Of a DNA stretch of 64,000 nt, positions 14,259 to 23,465 are shown one piece after another. Made by a program: the position numbers and the translations under genes. The stretch's first letter is position 1. Each line of letters begins with the position of its first letter. Under the pieces are notes generated by a model. It did not search any database. It was not told the origin of the DNA and saw nothing but the letters and a program-made list of their open reading frames with translations. This stretch comes from Candidatus Gastranaerophilales bacterium (GTDB lineage: Bacteria; Cyanobacteriota; Vampirovibrionia; Gastranaerophilales; Gastranaerophilaceae), in assembly GCA_944323955.1 (NCBI GenBank), contig CALUUK010000005.1, forward strand, positions 62,001-126,000, read 5' to 3'.

Positions 14259-16907
14259 ATGACAGAAAAGAGAGTATGGTTGTTCAGAGAAGGTAACTCC
14301 AAAATGCGCAATGAACTTGGCGGTAAAGGGGCTAACCTTGCGGAAATGACCAATTTAGGACTTCCCGTTCCCCCGGGACTTACAATTACAACCAAAACCT
14401 GTATGGATTATATCAATAACGGCAATAAAATGCCTGATGGTCTTATGGATGAAGTTAAAGAAAAATTAAAAGATGTTGAATTGCAAACAGGTAAAAAATT
14501 TGGTGATAGCACAAATCCGCTGCTTGTTTCAGTTCGTTCGGGCGCAAGAGTTTCTATGCCGGGTATGATGGAAACTATCCTGAACCTCGGTTTGAATGAC
14601 GAAACCGTCGAAGCAATGATTAAATTGACAAATAATCCCAGATTCTGCTACGACAGCTACAGAAGATTTTTAACAATGTTCGGTTCGGTTGCCTGGGAAA
14701 TGGACAGACAAAAATATTTTGAATCTGAAGTTGAAAAAGTAAAAGAACGTGAAGGCGTTAAAGAAGATACCCAAATTTCTGCAGACGGATGGAAATCTTT
14801 AATTCCAATATACAAAAAAGTTATCAAAGAAGTAACGGGTAAAGAATTCCCTCAAGATCCGTATGTTCAATTGCAAGAGGCTATCGAAGCAGTATTCAGA
14901 AGCTGGAATATTCCGCGTGCGGTTGCATACAGAAATATGAATAAAATCGACCATAATTTCGGTACGGCAGTAAACGTACAAACTATGGTCTTCGGAAATA
15001 TGGGTAATGACTGCGCTACAGGCGTTTCCTTTACAAGAAACCCTGCAACGGGTGAAAACAAATTCTACGGTGAATATCTTGTAAATGCACAGGGTGAAGA
15101 TGTTGTTGCAGGTATTAGAACCCCAAAACAAATCTCGGAACTTGAAACTGATATGCCGGATATCTATAAACAATATGTAGAAATTGCAAAACAGCTTGAA
15201 AAAGGCTATCACGATGTACAGGATATGGAATTTACCGTTGAAAGAGGAAAACTCTGGATTCTTCAAACAAGAAACGGTAAAAGAACTGCAAAAGCCGCAA
15301 TAAAAATAGCGGTTGATATGTTCAATGAAGGCATAATTACAAAAGAAGAAGCAATTATGCAGGTTGATCCATATAGTGTATATCAGGTATTATTGCCTTG
15401 CTTTAACCCTGATAAAGTAAAACATGCACATAAAGTGTCCAAAGGTGTAAATGCTTCTCCCGGTGCTGCTGTCGGTAAAATAGTATTTGATACCGAAGAA
15501 GCGGCTCAACGAGGAGAAAACGGGGAAAAGGTTATTCTTGTAAGAATTGAAACCTGCCCTGATGATATTCACGGTATGGCTGTTTCTCAAGGTGTATTAA
15601 CATTAAGAGGCGGTGCTACATCTCACGCTGCAGTTGTTGCAAAAGGTATGGGTAAACCTTGTGTTTCCGGCTGTGAAGATTTAAAAATTGATTTGAATAA
15701 TGAAACAATCACTTGCGCAGACGGCACGGTATTCCATAAAAATGATATTATTTCATTAGACGGCGGAACCGGCGAAGTTATGGAAGGTGCGATTGAGCTT
15801 GTTGAAGCCGGTATTGATGAAGATTTTGAAACCTTCTTTAAATGGGTTAATGAAATCAAAAAATTAACCGTTGAAGCTAATGCCGATACTCCTAAAGATA
15901 TTGAAAATGCTTTGAAATTCGGAGCTGAAGGTGTCGGCCTTTGCAGAACGGAACATATGTTTATGGATCCTGACAGATTGCCTTGGGTTCAAAAAATGAT
16001 TATTGCAGGTACAAAGGAAGCAAGAAAAGAAGCTCTTGATAAACTTCTTCCTATGCAGTATTCGGATTTCTATGCAATGTTTAAAGGAATAGGCGAACTT
16101 CCTTTAACAATCAGATTATTGGACCCGCCGCTCCACGAATTTTTGCCTTCTAAGGAAGAATTGATTGCAAAAGTTGCTGCAAAGAAAGCATTAAAAGAAG
16201 ATGCATCGGAAGATGAAAAGATGCTTGAAATTGTTGAAAACTTATCAGAATCCAACCCGATGATGGGACTTCGCGGATGCCGTCTGGGATTAACATATCC
16301 TGAAATTAACGAAATGCAGGTAAGAGCTATCTTCTCGGCTGCATGTGATGTTAAAAAAGAAGGTGTTAATGTTAAACCTTGGGTTATGATTCCTTTAATC
16401 GGTCATGTTAACGAGCTTAAAGCAGCTGAAGAAGTTCTTGTTAAAGTTGCTAAAGATGTTATGGAAGAAAAAGGTGTTCAGCTTGAATATAAATTCGGTA
16501 CTATGATTGAAATTCCGCGTGCAGCATTAACAGCAGGCGAAATTGCAAAAAGAGCGGAATTCTTCTCATATGGTACAAACGATTTGACACAGATGACATT
16601 CGGATATTCAAGAGATGATGCGGAAGGAAAATTCTTGAAGAACTATGTAGAACAAAAGATTTTACCTTATAATCCGTTCATCACTCTTGATAAAGAAGGC
16701 GTCGGAAGATTAATTGAGATGTCAATAAAAGAAGGAAGAGCCGTAAATCCGAAATTAAAAGGCGGTATTTGCGGTGAACACGGCGGTGATCCCGACAGTG
16801 TTAAATTCGCACATAAACTCGGATTAGACTATGTTTCATGTTCACCGTACAGAGTTCCGCAGGCAAGACTTGCAGCTGCTCAGGCGGTCATTGAAGAGTC
16901 AAAATAA
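14259..16907 (+). CDS. ppdK: Pyruvate, phosphate dikinase
   Basis: Interconverts pyruvate + ATP + Pi and phosphoenolpyruvate + AMP + PPi, often run in the glycolytic direction by fermenters. The 882-residue protein has the N-terminal ATP-grasp part (GGKGANLAEM), the swivelling phospho-His domain with GGATSHAAVVAKGMGKPCVSGC (His near residue 456), and the C-terminal PEP barrel ending GGICGEHGGDPDSV and CSPYRVPQARLAAAQA. Length is standard. Single-gene unit with an AAGGAG ribosome site and terminator. Confidence 0.97.
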   Translation: MTEKRVWLFREGNSKMRNELGGKGANLAEMTNLGLPVPPGLTITTKTCMDYINNGNKMPDGLMDEVKEKLKDVELQTGKKFGDSTNPLLVSVRSGARVSMPGMMETILNLGLNDETVEAMIKLTNNPRFCYDSYRRFLTMFGSVAWEMDRQKYFESEVEKVKEREGVKEDTQISADGWKSLIPIYKKVIKEVTGKEFPQDPYVQLQEAIEAVFRSWNIPRAVAYRNMNKIDHNFGTAVNVQTMVFGNMGNDCATGVSFTRNPATGENKFYGEYLVNAQGEDVVAGIRTPKQISELETDMPDIYKQYVEIAKQLEKGYHDVQDMEFTVERGKLWILQTRNGKRTAKAAIKIAVDMFNEGIITKEEAIMQVDPYSVYQVLLPCFNPDKVKHAHKVSKGVNASPGAAVGKIVFDTEEAAQRGENGEKVILVRIETCPDDIHGMAVSQGVLTLRGGATSHAAVVAKGMGKPCVSGCEDLKIDLNNETITCADGTVFHKNDIISLDGGTGEVMEGAIELVEAGIDEDFETFFKWVNEIKKLTVEANADTPKDIENALKFGAEGVGLCRTEHMFMDPDRLPWVQKMIIAGTKEARKEALDKLLPMQYSDFYAMFKGIGELPLTIRLLDPPLHEFLPSKEELIAKVAAKKALKEDASEDEKMLEIVENLSESNPMMGLRGCRLGLTYPEINEMQVRAIFSAACDVKKEGVNVKPWVMIPLIGHVNELKAAEEVLVKVAKDVMEEKGVQLEYKFGTMIEIPRAALTAGEIAKRAEFFSYGTNDLTQMTFGYSRDDAEGKFLKNYVEQKILPYNPFITLDKEGVGRLIEMSIKEGRAVNPKLKGGICGEHGGDPDSVKFAHKLGLDYVSCSPYRVPQARLAAAQAVIEESK

Positions 16908-16922
16908 TCATTTTGAAATAAG

Positions 16923-16954
16923 AAAAAGGAGAAGGAAAAAACCTTCTCCTTTTT
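16923..16954. terminator. Bidirectional terminator between ppdK and 16962 gene
   Basis: AAAAAGGAGAAGG / CCTTCTCCTTTTT perfect 13-bp stem with T-runs on both strands, shared by two convergent genes. Confidence 0.85.
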
Positions 16955-16961
16955 TAATTTT

Positions 16962-17678
16962 TTATATATTTGCGCCGTTATCTGATATTTTTTGCGACGC
17001 TTTTTTGGAATTTTCAAACTCAACAGACAGCGACACAGTGAAATTTATAGATTCCATATCACGTGACATCGCTTCTTTACAGGCAAAAATATCTTCGGAT
17101 GAAAGTCCTTTAAATATGTTCTTTTTTCTGTGAGATGTTATTTTATATAATTCCTGTGCTCTTGAATCATAACCTGGAAGATTGTTTTTAAATCCGAAAT
17201 ATTTATAAAGTGCTCTTGCAGCCGTGTATATTTCAACGTCCTTTATATCAAAAATAAACATAGGTTCGGTTTTAAATTTCAGCTGCGGCGGTTTTTCATT
17301 GAGCAGTCTTAAAAGATTATGTAAAAGAAAAGCCTTCTTACCGTTTAACCCTACAATAAACCCTTCTTCTTCCTGAAATTTTTCCAGGATTTTTTCCGCA
17401 TAAGGTATTCTGTATATGTTGATTTTATAATCTTCCAAATGTTTTATGAGCTCTTCCGGTGACTTTATATATTTAATTACTATGTCTTTTACAAGGGCAT
17501 CAATTTCTTCTTTAATTTTCTTTGTTTCGGAAGAAAATTCCATTGTATAGTTTGCACCCATTGAACGTTTTGTTGTGGAACCGCTGTAATTTACGCTTTC
17601 GGGGCTATGCTTTTTCCCTCTGAAAACAGAATTTAATTTGTTAATTATTTTATTTTGTATTTCTCTTATATAATCCAC
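16962..17678 (-). CDS. Uncharacterised 238-residue protein
   Basis: No family recognised. The sequence is hydrophilic and mostly helical, with no signal peptide or membrane segment. It begins MDYIREIQNKIINKLNSVFRGKK, has a Ser/Thr-rich stretch (about 28-50), and a central part (YAEKILEKFQEEEGFIVGLNGKKAFLLHNLL) that looks globular. AGGAAA precedes the ATG. It is a single gene between convergent ppdK and divergent ABC permeases; context gives no clue. Confidence 0.7.
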   Translation of the reverse strand: MDYIREIQNKIINKLNSVFRGKKHSPESVNYSGSTTKRSMGANYTMEFSSETKKIKEEIDALVKDIVIKYIKSPEELIKHLEDYKINIYRIPYAEKILEKFQEEEGFIVGLNGKKAFLLHNLLRLLNEKPPQLKFKTEPMFIFDIKDVEIYTAARALYKYFGFKNNLPGYDSRAQELYKITSHRKKNIFKGLSSEDIFACKEAMSRDMESINFTVSLSVEFENSKKASQKISDNGANI

Positions 17679-17752
17679 TTTATTTCCTGTTACATATTAT
17701 GCAAATATTATTGGTAGAGTTTATAATCAATATTATCATAAGGTTATAAGGT

Positions 17753-18625
17753 TTGAATATTTATTATAAAAAATATATTGCATATTTATTTTTGTTTCCT
17801 GCACTTGTATTGCTTGGTATATTCTTTTTTATACCATTTTTTCAAACTTTTGTAATCAGCTTAAAAGACTATTCGACCGATATTTATAATCCGGCTTTTG
17901 CAGGGTTAAGAAATTATGCTGTTCTTTTGCACTCAAAAGAATTTTATACCGCACTGACAAATACATTTTTATTCCTTATTCTGGTTGTACCTTTTTTGTC
18001 AATATTCCCTCTTATTGTTGCAATTTTTATCAACGGAAAAATACGGGGTGTTTCATTATATAAAGTATTGATTTATCTTCCTGTTGTGGTATCAATAGTT
18101 GTTGTTGCAATAGCTTTTAAATGGCTTTATGCGCAGGAGGGAATTTTAAATTACTTTTTGCAGCTTATAAACATTTCGCCTATCGGCTGGTTGACTGATA
18201 CACGTTTTGCAATGCTGTCTGTAGCAATAGTAACAATATACAAAGGCATAGGTTATTATATGATGATATATCTTTCCGCATTGATTGGTGTTCCGAAAGA
18301 TTTGTATGAGGCTGCGGAAGTTGACGGGGCAAATGAGTTTTTTAAGCATCTTACGGTTACAATTCCGCACTTAATGCCTACAATTGCACTTGTTGTTACT
18401 GTTTCATCTATCTCTGCATTAAAAGTATTTGCCGAAATATATGTTATGACAAAAGGCGGGCCTCTCAATTCTACAAAAACAATTGTATATTATATATATG
18501 AACGCGCATTTGAAAATCTTGATTTATCAATGGCTTCCTGTGCTTCCGTTGTTCTTCTTATACTAATCCTTGTCTTTTCAATCATAAATATTACTTTCTT
18601 TGAGAATAAGAGGTATAAATTATGA
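17753..18625 (+). CDS. Sugar ABC transporter permease, MalF/UgpA type
   Basis: Inner-membrane permease with about six hydrophobic helices in 290 residues. The EAA loop that docks the ATPase is visible as DLYEAAEVDGANEFFKHLTVTIPHLMP (about 183-209). Start is TTG with AAGG 9 bp upstream; no ATG is available before the first helix. The 3' end overlaps the next permease by ATGA, so the two are a coupled pair. No solute-binding protein or ATPase gene is nearby. Confidence 0.9.
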   Translation: MNIYYKKYIAYLFLFPALVLLGIFFFIPFFQTFVISLKDYSTDIYNPAFAGLRNYAVLLHSKEFYTALTNTFLFLILVVPFLSIFPLIVAIFINGKIRGVSLYKVLIYLPVVVSIVVVAIAFKWLYAQEGILNYFLQLINISPIGWLTDTRFAMLSVAIVTIYKGIGYYMMIYLSALIGVPKDLYEAAEVDGANEFFKHLTVTIPHLMPTIALVVTVSSISALKVFAEIYVMTKGGPLNSTKTIVYYIYERAFENLDLSMASCASVVLLILILVFSIINITFFENKRYKL

Positions 18626-19467
18626 TTAGAAAATTTATTAAAGGCTTCAGTTCCCATACATTTCTTATATTAATGTCATTTTTATCGTTATTTCCCTTTT
18701 TATGGCTGACATCAACCGCATTAAAAGGAATGGATGAAAATATATTTCAATATCCGCCGTATTTTTTACCCCGGGATTTAACATTCGCAAATTTTATACA
18801 GGTTTGGAAACAGATACCTTTTTTGACCTATTTTTTTAACAGCTTTATTGTTGCGGCTTTTACCGTAATTTTAAATCTGGTTTTTTCGTCACTTGCGGCG
18901 TATCCTCTGGCCAGAATGGAATTTAAAGGAAAAAAAGTTGTTTTTTCTCTTATTCTTTCAACAATTATGATTCCTTTTCAGGCAATAATGCTTCCGGTTT
19001 ATTTAATAGTATTAAAATTACATATGGTTGATTCTTACGGATGTGTTCCGGGATATCTGGGTTTGATTCTTCCGTTTGCTGTTAATGCATTCGGAATATT
19101 TTTGATGCGTCAGGCCTTTCTTTCCGTACCTAAAGAGATGGAAGAAGCAGCATTTATTGACGGTTGTTCCTTATTCAATATCTGGAGAAAAATACTTCTG
19201 CCCATGACATCACCTACGCTTGCAGTACTTGCAATTTTTACTTTTATAGGTTCCTGGGGAGAGTTTCTCTGGCCGAGTATTGTTCTTACCAAAAAGACAT
19301 TGTATACTCTGCCTGTCGGCGTAAATGATCTTCAGGGAATGTTTAGCGCCAATTGGAGATTAATTGCTGCCGGGTCAATTATATCAATTATTCCGATAAT
19401 AATTTTCTTTATAATTATGCAAAAGTATTTTGTTTCAGGACAAAATGAAGGAGCAGTTAAAGGATAA
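18622..19467 (+). CDS. Sugar ABC transporter permease, MalG/UgpE type
   Basis: Partner permease of the preceding gene; 281 residues, about six helices, EAA loop as EMEEAAFIDGCSLFNIWRKILLPMTSP. It shows the usual SSLAAYPLARMEFKGK and PVYLIVLKLHMVDS segments of CUT1 carbohydrate importers. The substrate cannot be told from permeases; a shared ATPase (MsmX-like) and a binding protein elsewhere would be needed. It is followed directly by a strong terminator. Confidence 0.91.
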   Translation: MIRKFIKGFSSHTFLILMSFLSLFPFLWLTSTALKGMDENIFQYPPYFLPRDLTFANFIQVWKQIPFLTYFFNSFIVAAFTVILNLVFSSLAAYPLARMEFKGKKVVFSLILSTIMIPFQAIMLPVYLIVLKLHMVDSYGCVPGYLGLILPFAVNAFGIFLMRQAFLSVPKEMEEAAFIDGCSLFNIWRKILLPMTSPTLAVLAIFTFIGSWGEFLWPSIVLTKKTLYTLPVGVNDLQGMFSANWRLIAAGSIISIIPIIIFFIIMQKYFVSGQNEGAVKG

Positions 19468-19498
19468 AAAATCCTCCTTATATAAAGGAGGATTTTTT
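19465..19498 (+). terminator. Terminator of ABC permease operon
   Basis: AAAAATCCTCC / GGAGGATTTTT stem with loop TTATATAA-like sequence and T-run, overlapping the stop codon region. Confidence 0.9.
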
Positions 19499-19515
19499 TA
19501 TTATACTAAATTTTT

Positions 19516-19764
19516 TTAGCCGTTACAATTGATTCCGCCGTCTTCATTGTCATCGTATGTTCCGAATATATCATCTTCAAACTGTGAAAAACTCATAATT
19601 GAAACATTTTCATTATTACCTTGTGAGTAATCGCAATCAGGAGCGTATGATTCAAATATATCATCACTTTCATTTATACTTTCCAGTGCTTTTTCGTTAA
19701 ATCCCATCATTCGTGAGCAATTGCTCTGGTTCTCATTGTATCCGAAACTGAAATTAAAGCTCAT
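19516..19764 (-). CDS. Small acidic protein of unknown function
   Basis: 82 residues rich in Asn, Asp, Glu and Ser, likely disordered, starting MSFNFSFGYNENQSNCSRMM and ending DNEDGGINCNG, with three Cys. A GAGGA ribosome site 5 bp before the ATG and an own promoter (TATAAT inside a palindrome) support that it is real. No relatives are recognised. The SFSFG-like start recalls the x-Phe-Gly segments of other proteins here. Confidence 0.65.
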   Translation of the reverse strand: MSFNFSFGYNENQSNCSRMMGFNEKALESINESDDIFESYAPDCDYSQGNNENVSIMSFSQFEDDIFGTYDDNEDGGINCNG

Positions 19765-19787
19765 GCTATCCTCGATTTCTTGAATTA

Positions 19788-19817
19788 GGTATATATTATA
19801 TATAAAAAATATATACC
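19788..19817 (-). promoter_or_regulatory. Palindromic promoter of small acidic gene
   Basis: Perfect 10-bp inverted repeat GGTATATATT / AATATATACC; the minus strand carries TATAAT between the arms, so a dimeric regulator could cover the -10 box. Confidence 0.45.
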
Positions 19818-19854
19818 CTAAAAATTGCCTTTTTATGCGGAGTAAAAATAATAA

Positions 19855-19897
19855 AAAATCCGAAAAGACCTGACAAATTGAGGATTTTCGGGTTTTT
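19855..19897 (-). terminator. Terminator of TolC-like gene
   Basis: CCGAAAA / TTTTCGG stem with 18-nt loop and A/T-runs outside, 24 bp after the stop codon. Confidence 0.65.
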
Positions 19898-19920
19898 TCG
19901 TGTTAATTTTTCTTAATATA

Positions 19921-21426
19921 TTATAATTGTTCGACTGAAGTTTTCTTTTTCTTTTCTGATTTTTTTATACATTTTTTATCACAGCTGATAGCCGAACCGA
20001 AAGAATCAATAATTTCCTGAAAATGGTGGGTTATTGCATGGTTTGATTTTGAATGAATATCTACCATATGATAATGCATTGCTTCTTCAAGCTGAATCAA
20101 AGCAATATTATAGTTATATATACTGTCAGCATAGTTCTGCAAAAGTTGTATATAATCTTTTCTTGCGTCTTGAAGTGAAGTGTAGTCTATATTTTTTGCA
20201 AGATATTGTTTTTCAATTAATTTCAGGTTGTTTAAACCTTCATCTATATATGATTTTGCAATAGGTATTTGTCTTTGAGATTTTTCAACGTTATTTAAAG
20301 CTCTTTTAACTTCAAAAAACAAATCTTTTTTATACAATGTAATTTCATTATCTGCAATGTCAATCTGTGCTTGAGCAGCTTTTATACCATGCTTTAATTC
20401 CATTAAATTAACTTTTGATGTCAGATTTACACCGACTCTTAATCCGTTGTTTCCTGTTTCCGAATTGATTTTATCGAAAGTATAGCCCATATCTGCGGTT
20501 AAATCAGGCATATATGTTTTCTTTACGTATTTTAAAGATTGTTCCATTGCATTTTTTGTTGCTGTTAAAACATTTAATTCCGGACTGTTTGCATATGCAA
20601 TATCAATAGCTTTATTCATATCAAAGTCAAATGTTTTTGGTTCAAAAGGTTTTGATGAAAGCTGGTCGGGATTTTCAAAAAAGTCATCATCAAAATGAAA
20701 TGTCGGCGTATGTGTTATGGAAAAATCAGGAATATTTTCAAGATACATTGAATTTGAAAGATTTATTATTCCGTTCCTATAGTCATTTAGGGCATCCAAT
20801 AATTTGATTTCCGCATCGCATAAATTAATTTTTGCGGTTTCGGATTCATATTTGTTTCTGTCTTCTGATATTTTGACAAAATATTCATTTATTTTTTTAT
20901 TATATTCCGCAATGTAAACCATGGCTTTTGCAAGAAGCAGTTCATAATATTTTGTTTTAACATCAAATAAAACAGAGCATACGCTGTCGGTAAATTCATA
21001 TTCGGCGCCGATTCTGTAAAAGTCTTCCATTTTAATATAAGCGGTTGTTTTCCCGAAATTCCATACAAGCTGGTTAATGGAAGCTGCAACCGAGGGAAAA
21101 TTTTTGTAGTGGGAATAGAAATATGATGATGAAGTAGAATTGTTTTCATTATAAAGTCCCACTCCGGCACTTATAACCGGGAAGTATTGAGATTTAGCTA
21201 TTCCTACATTTGCTTTTGCCAGGTCAAGCTGATATTTTTTTCTTTTTATCTGCGGGCTGTTTTTGAATGCTTCAAGAACGCAGTCTTCAAGAGTTATTCT
21301 GCTTCCGTTTTTTATTTCCAGCGCTTTAAACGTTGCTTGATCGCTGTTCTCTTCGATTGCATAAGAATAACTTCCAAACAGTAAAATAATTCCGGCTATA
21401 ATAAAACTGATTTTCTTTCTCGGCAT
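19921..21426 (-). CDS. TolC-family outer-membrane efflux protein
   Basis: Outer-membrane channel of a tripartite exporter. About 501 residues: a hydrophobic signal (ISFIIAGIILLFGSYSYA), then two long homologous helical halves. The first starts ITLEDCVLEAFKNSPQIKRKKYQLDLAKANVGIAKSQYFP; the second begins MNKAIDIAYANSPELNVLTATKNAMEQ. Both are OEP repeats. The start is taken at ATG 21426, exactly 6 bp after TATAAT and without a Shine-Dalgarno sequence; a GTG at 21441 lies inside the -10 box. No adaptor or inner-membrane pump gene is adjacent. It implies a Gram-negative envelope. Confidence 0.88.
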   Translation of the reverse strand: MPRKKISFIIAGIILLFGSYSYAIEENSDQATFKALEIKNGSRITLEDCVLEAFKNSPQIKRKKYQLDLAKANVGIAKSQYFPVISAGVGLYNENNSTSSSYFYSHYKNFPSVAASINQLVWNFGKTTAYIKMEDFYRIGAEYEFTDSVCSVLFDVKTKYYELLLAKAMVYIAEYNKKINEYFVKISEDRNKYESETAKINLCDAEIKLLDALNDYRNGIINLSNSMYLENIPDFSITHTPTFHFDDDFFENPDQLSSKPFEPKTFDFDMNKAIDIAYANSPELNVLTATKNAMEQSLKYVKKTYMPDLTADMGYTFDKINSETGNNGLRVGVNLTSKVNLMELKHGIKAAQAQIDIADNEITLYKKDLFFEVKRALNNVEKSQRQIPIAKSYIDEGLNNLKLIEKQYLAKNIDYTSLQDARKDYIQLLQNYADSIYNYNIALIQLEEAMHYHMVDIHSKSNHAITHHFQEIIDSFGSAISCDKKCIKKSEKKKKTSVEQL

Positions 21427-21432
21427 GATTTC

Positions 21433-21438
21433 ATTATA
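21433..21438 (-). promoter_or_regulatory. -10 box of TolC-like gene, leaderless geometry
   Basis: TATAAT followed by 6 bp and ATG; first transcribed base predicted at the A of ATG. No convincing -35. Confidence 0.45.
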
Positions 21439-21483
21439 CACTAATTATTTTATATTTTATATTTATTTTAAAAACTGTATAAA

Positions 21484-22620
21484 TTAGTTTAGGACTTGTG
21501 TTTTTCCCTGTTTTTTCTTCATAAACTTTTTGCGTTTCATTAAATCAACGAAAGCCTCAAGTCTTGTAATATAACCTGCTCTTCCCGTTTGCTCATCCAA
21601 GATGAGGGTAAGAATCGGTATTTCGCAATCTTCACGCATTGTAGGAAATATATTTTGTGACATAATTTCGGGCATACAGGTGAAAGGACTTACATGTATA
21701 ATGCCGTCAATACCGCGTTCATTAGCATATGCAACGTCACTTACGGATTCCAGCGCGTCGCCTCCGATATCACGCATTAAATATGGACGAGCCATTCTGA
21801 ATGCTCTTTCGAGATGTGTTTCACCTTTTTTAAACCATTTGGGAATAATTGCATCTTTTAAGAAACTTGAGACGGTAAGGCTTCTTCTTGTTTGTACGCC
21901 CATTCTGCCGAGTTCTTTTTCTATATTCTGATTTGAAAAAGGGTCCTGAACAAGAAATATTTCACCTGTTATATCAACATTCACAATTTCTCTGTTAATA
22001 TCAATTTCTGTTTTTTTAATTTCTTCAACTGCTGCTTTTTCAGCTTTTTTTAACTGTCTTACGTTATCGGCATCAATGATAATATTTAACGCTTTATGAT
22101 AATTTTTTTCAGCCGTTCCCTGAACTGTTTCTCTTGCTCTGTAATAAGAAAAAAGGTTTTCAATTCTGTCAAGTACAAACACTTTTCTTACCGCAATATT
22201 AATAGCTTTTATTATAGTTATGGGATTTCTTGTATCACTAAGCTCGTTTAAGAATTTATACATGCCCTTAAACCCGTCATAAAGCTGAAGTTCAATATAT
22301 TTTGAATCGTAACCCAAATCTTTTAATACATGTCTTATACTTTGACCGTATTCACCCAATCTGCATATACCGGGCGATGAAATCATTGCGACATAGTCTA
22401 CATCTTTTTCCAATGCTTGCATGAAATTTCCGAGAATTAATTTATAAGGCAGGCAAATAGAATCAGGGCTGTATTTAGAACCGAGTTCCAGCGTTTTTTT
22501 ACTTGAATACGGAGGAACAAAAGGCTCAACCCCAAGTTTCTTAAGAGCCGCAGACCAGGCAATATAAACATTACCCATATGCGGAAATGCTACTTTTTTT
22601 ATTTTATTTTCTTTAGTCAT
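21484..22620 (-). CDS. Dehydratase-activase-related protein (COG3581/DUF2229-like)
   Basis: 378 residues beginning KKVAFPHMGNVYIAWSAALKKLGVEPFVPP. Conserved Cys stretches DSICLPYKLILGNF, GICRLGEYGQ and PFTCMPEIMSQNI are hallmarks of the family related to 2-hydroxyacyl-CoA dehydratase activases, found in anaerobes. In many bacteria this domain occurs next to or fused with the BcrAD/BadFG ATPase domain; here it stands alone, and its partner is not in the window. The Cys residues probably hold an iron-sulfur cluster (inference). It follows the winged-helix gene by 7 bp. Confidence 0.82.
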   Translation of the reverse strand: MTKENKIKKVAFPHMGNVYIAWSAALKKLGVEPFVPPYSSKKTLELGSKYSPDSICLPYKLILGNFMQALEKDVDYVAMISSPGICRLGEYGQSIRHVLKDLGYDSKYIELQLYDGFKGMYKFLNELSDTRNPITIIKAINIAVRKVFVLDRIENLFSYYRARETVQGTAEKNYHKALNIIIDADNVRQLKKAEKAAVEEIKKTEIDINREIVNVDITGEIFLVQDPFSNQNIEKELGRMGVQTRRSLTVSSFLKDAIIPKWFKKGETHLERAFRMARPYLMRDIGGDALESVSDVAYANERGIDGIIHVSPFTCMPEIMSQNIFPTMREDCEIPILTLILDEQTGRAGYITRLEAFVDLMKRKKFMKKKQGKTQVLN

Positions 22621-22627
22621 TTAAAAA

Positions 22628-23227
22628 TTATACCTGCAGCATATATCCGCCGTTATCGGCGTTTTTCAGAATATCTTCGTTTAATTTGCTTCTCAGATTT
22701 TTGATGTATTTATATACATAATCTCTCGGAAGTTCAAGAATAGTTGCTAAATCTTTAGCATATACTATGGTATTTTTATTCGCGAGAAAATGTTCAAACA
22801 CCAGATGTTCACGTGCTGTTAATGCTTTTTTGAACGAAAATTCCACATTGTCATCAACCGGCAATTTAATTTCAACTTCCGATTTTGGTTGTTCATTTCC
22901 TTTTTGTTCCGCAGTTTTTTCTTTTGAAGGTTGTTTTTTAACGTTTTCTTCTTTTGCTGCGGCTTCTTTATTATGTTTTTTCTCTGTTATTTCTTTTTCT
23001 TTTTTAAAGGATTTAATAGCTATTGTTTGTATTTTTTCCGTTGCGGGAACATATTCTTCAACAGACATTGAATTAAGCGTTCTCATCATAACATTATCTA
23101 CTAAACTGTCATCATGTTTTTCGGACTGAATAACTTTACCTAATCTTGCCGCATACTCTTCAAGAGTAATACGTTCCAATGAGCTTCTCCACTTACGAAT
23201 TTCTTCTTTGCTCAAGTATTCGCTCAT
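22628..23227 (-). CDS. Winged-helix protein with OmpR-like C-terminal domain
   Basis: 199 residues. The N-terminal 70 hold a helical stretch (LSKEEIRKWRSSLERITLEEYAARLGKVI), then a Lys/Glu-rich disordered linker (about 75-120). A C-terminal part follows (about 133-199: LTAREHLVFEHFLANKNTIVYAKDLATILELPRDYVYKYIKNLRSKL) that reads like the winged-helix DNA-binding domain of OmpR/PhoB regulators. No receiver domain is present, so signal input must be different. It is probably co-transcribed with the activase-related gene. Confidence 0.7.
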   Translation of the reverse strand: MSEYLSKEEIRKWRSSLERITLEEYAARLGKVIQSEKHDDSLVDNVMMRTLNSMSVEEYVPATEKIQTIAIKSFKKEKEITEKKHNKEAAAKEENVKKQPSKEKTAEQKGNEQPKSEVEIKLPVDDNVEFSFKKALTAREHLVFEHFLANKNTIVYAKDLATILELPRDYVYKYIKNLRSKLNEDILKNADNGGYMLQV

Positions 23228-23465
23228 ACCTAAAATCTCCTTGACTCTGTATCGTATAACTGTAAGATTGTCAGAATCTTTTGAATATAAAAGCCTAATC
23301 CAAAATATCTTTCATAATCTGTTTACCTTATCAAATTTATCATAAATCGCAAGTAAAATCTTAAAAAAAATCTGAATATAAATAAACTTTTACAAACCTA
23401 AAATGTACACTAAATAATTGTTTACATGATATTTGACTTTTTGAATTTACGGATGAGAGTAATGT
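23228..23465. other. Gene-free stretch with candidate operator
   Basis: AT-rich 238 bp upstream of the winged-helix gene and behind the NrtR-like gene. The only clear structure is the imperfect palindrome at 23404-23426; no RNA gene or terminator hairpin is seen. Confidence 0.4.
23404..23426. promoter_or_regulatory. Imperfect palindrome TGTACAC-N9-GTTTACA
   Basis: 7-bp arms with one mismatch, next to the NrtR-like regulator gene and upstream of the winged-helix gene. This is a plausible operator for either regulator, but unproven. Confidence 0.35.

Noticed and set aside
17753-19467. Phosphonate or peptide ABC transporter
   Set aside because: The EAA loops and overall segment order match carbohydrate (CUT1) permeases instead.
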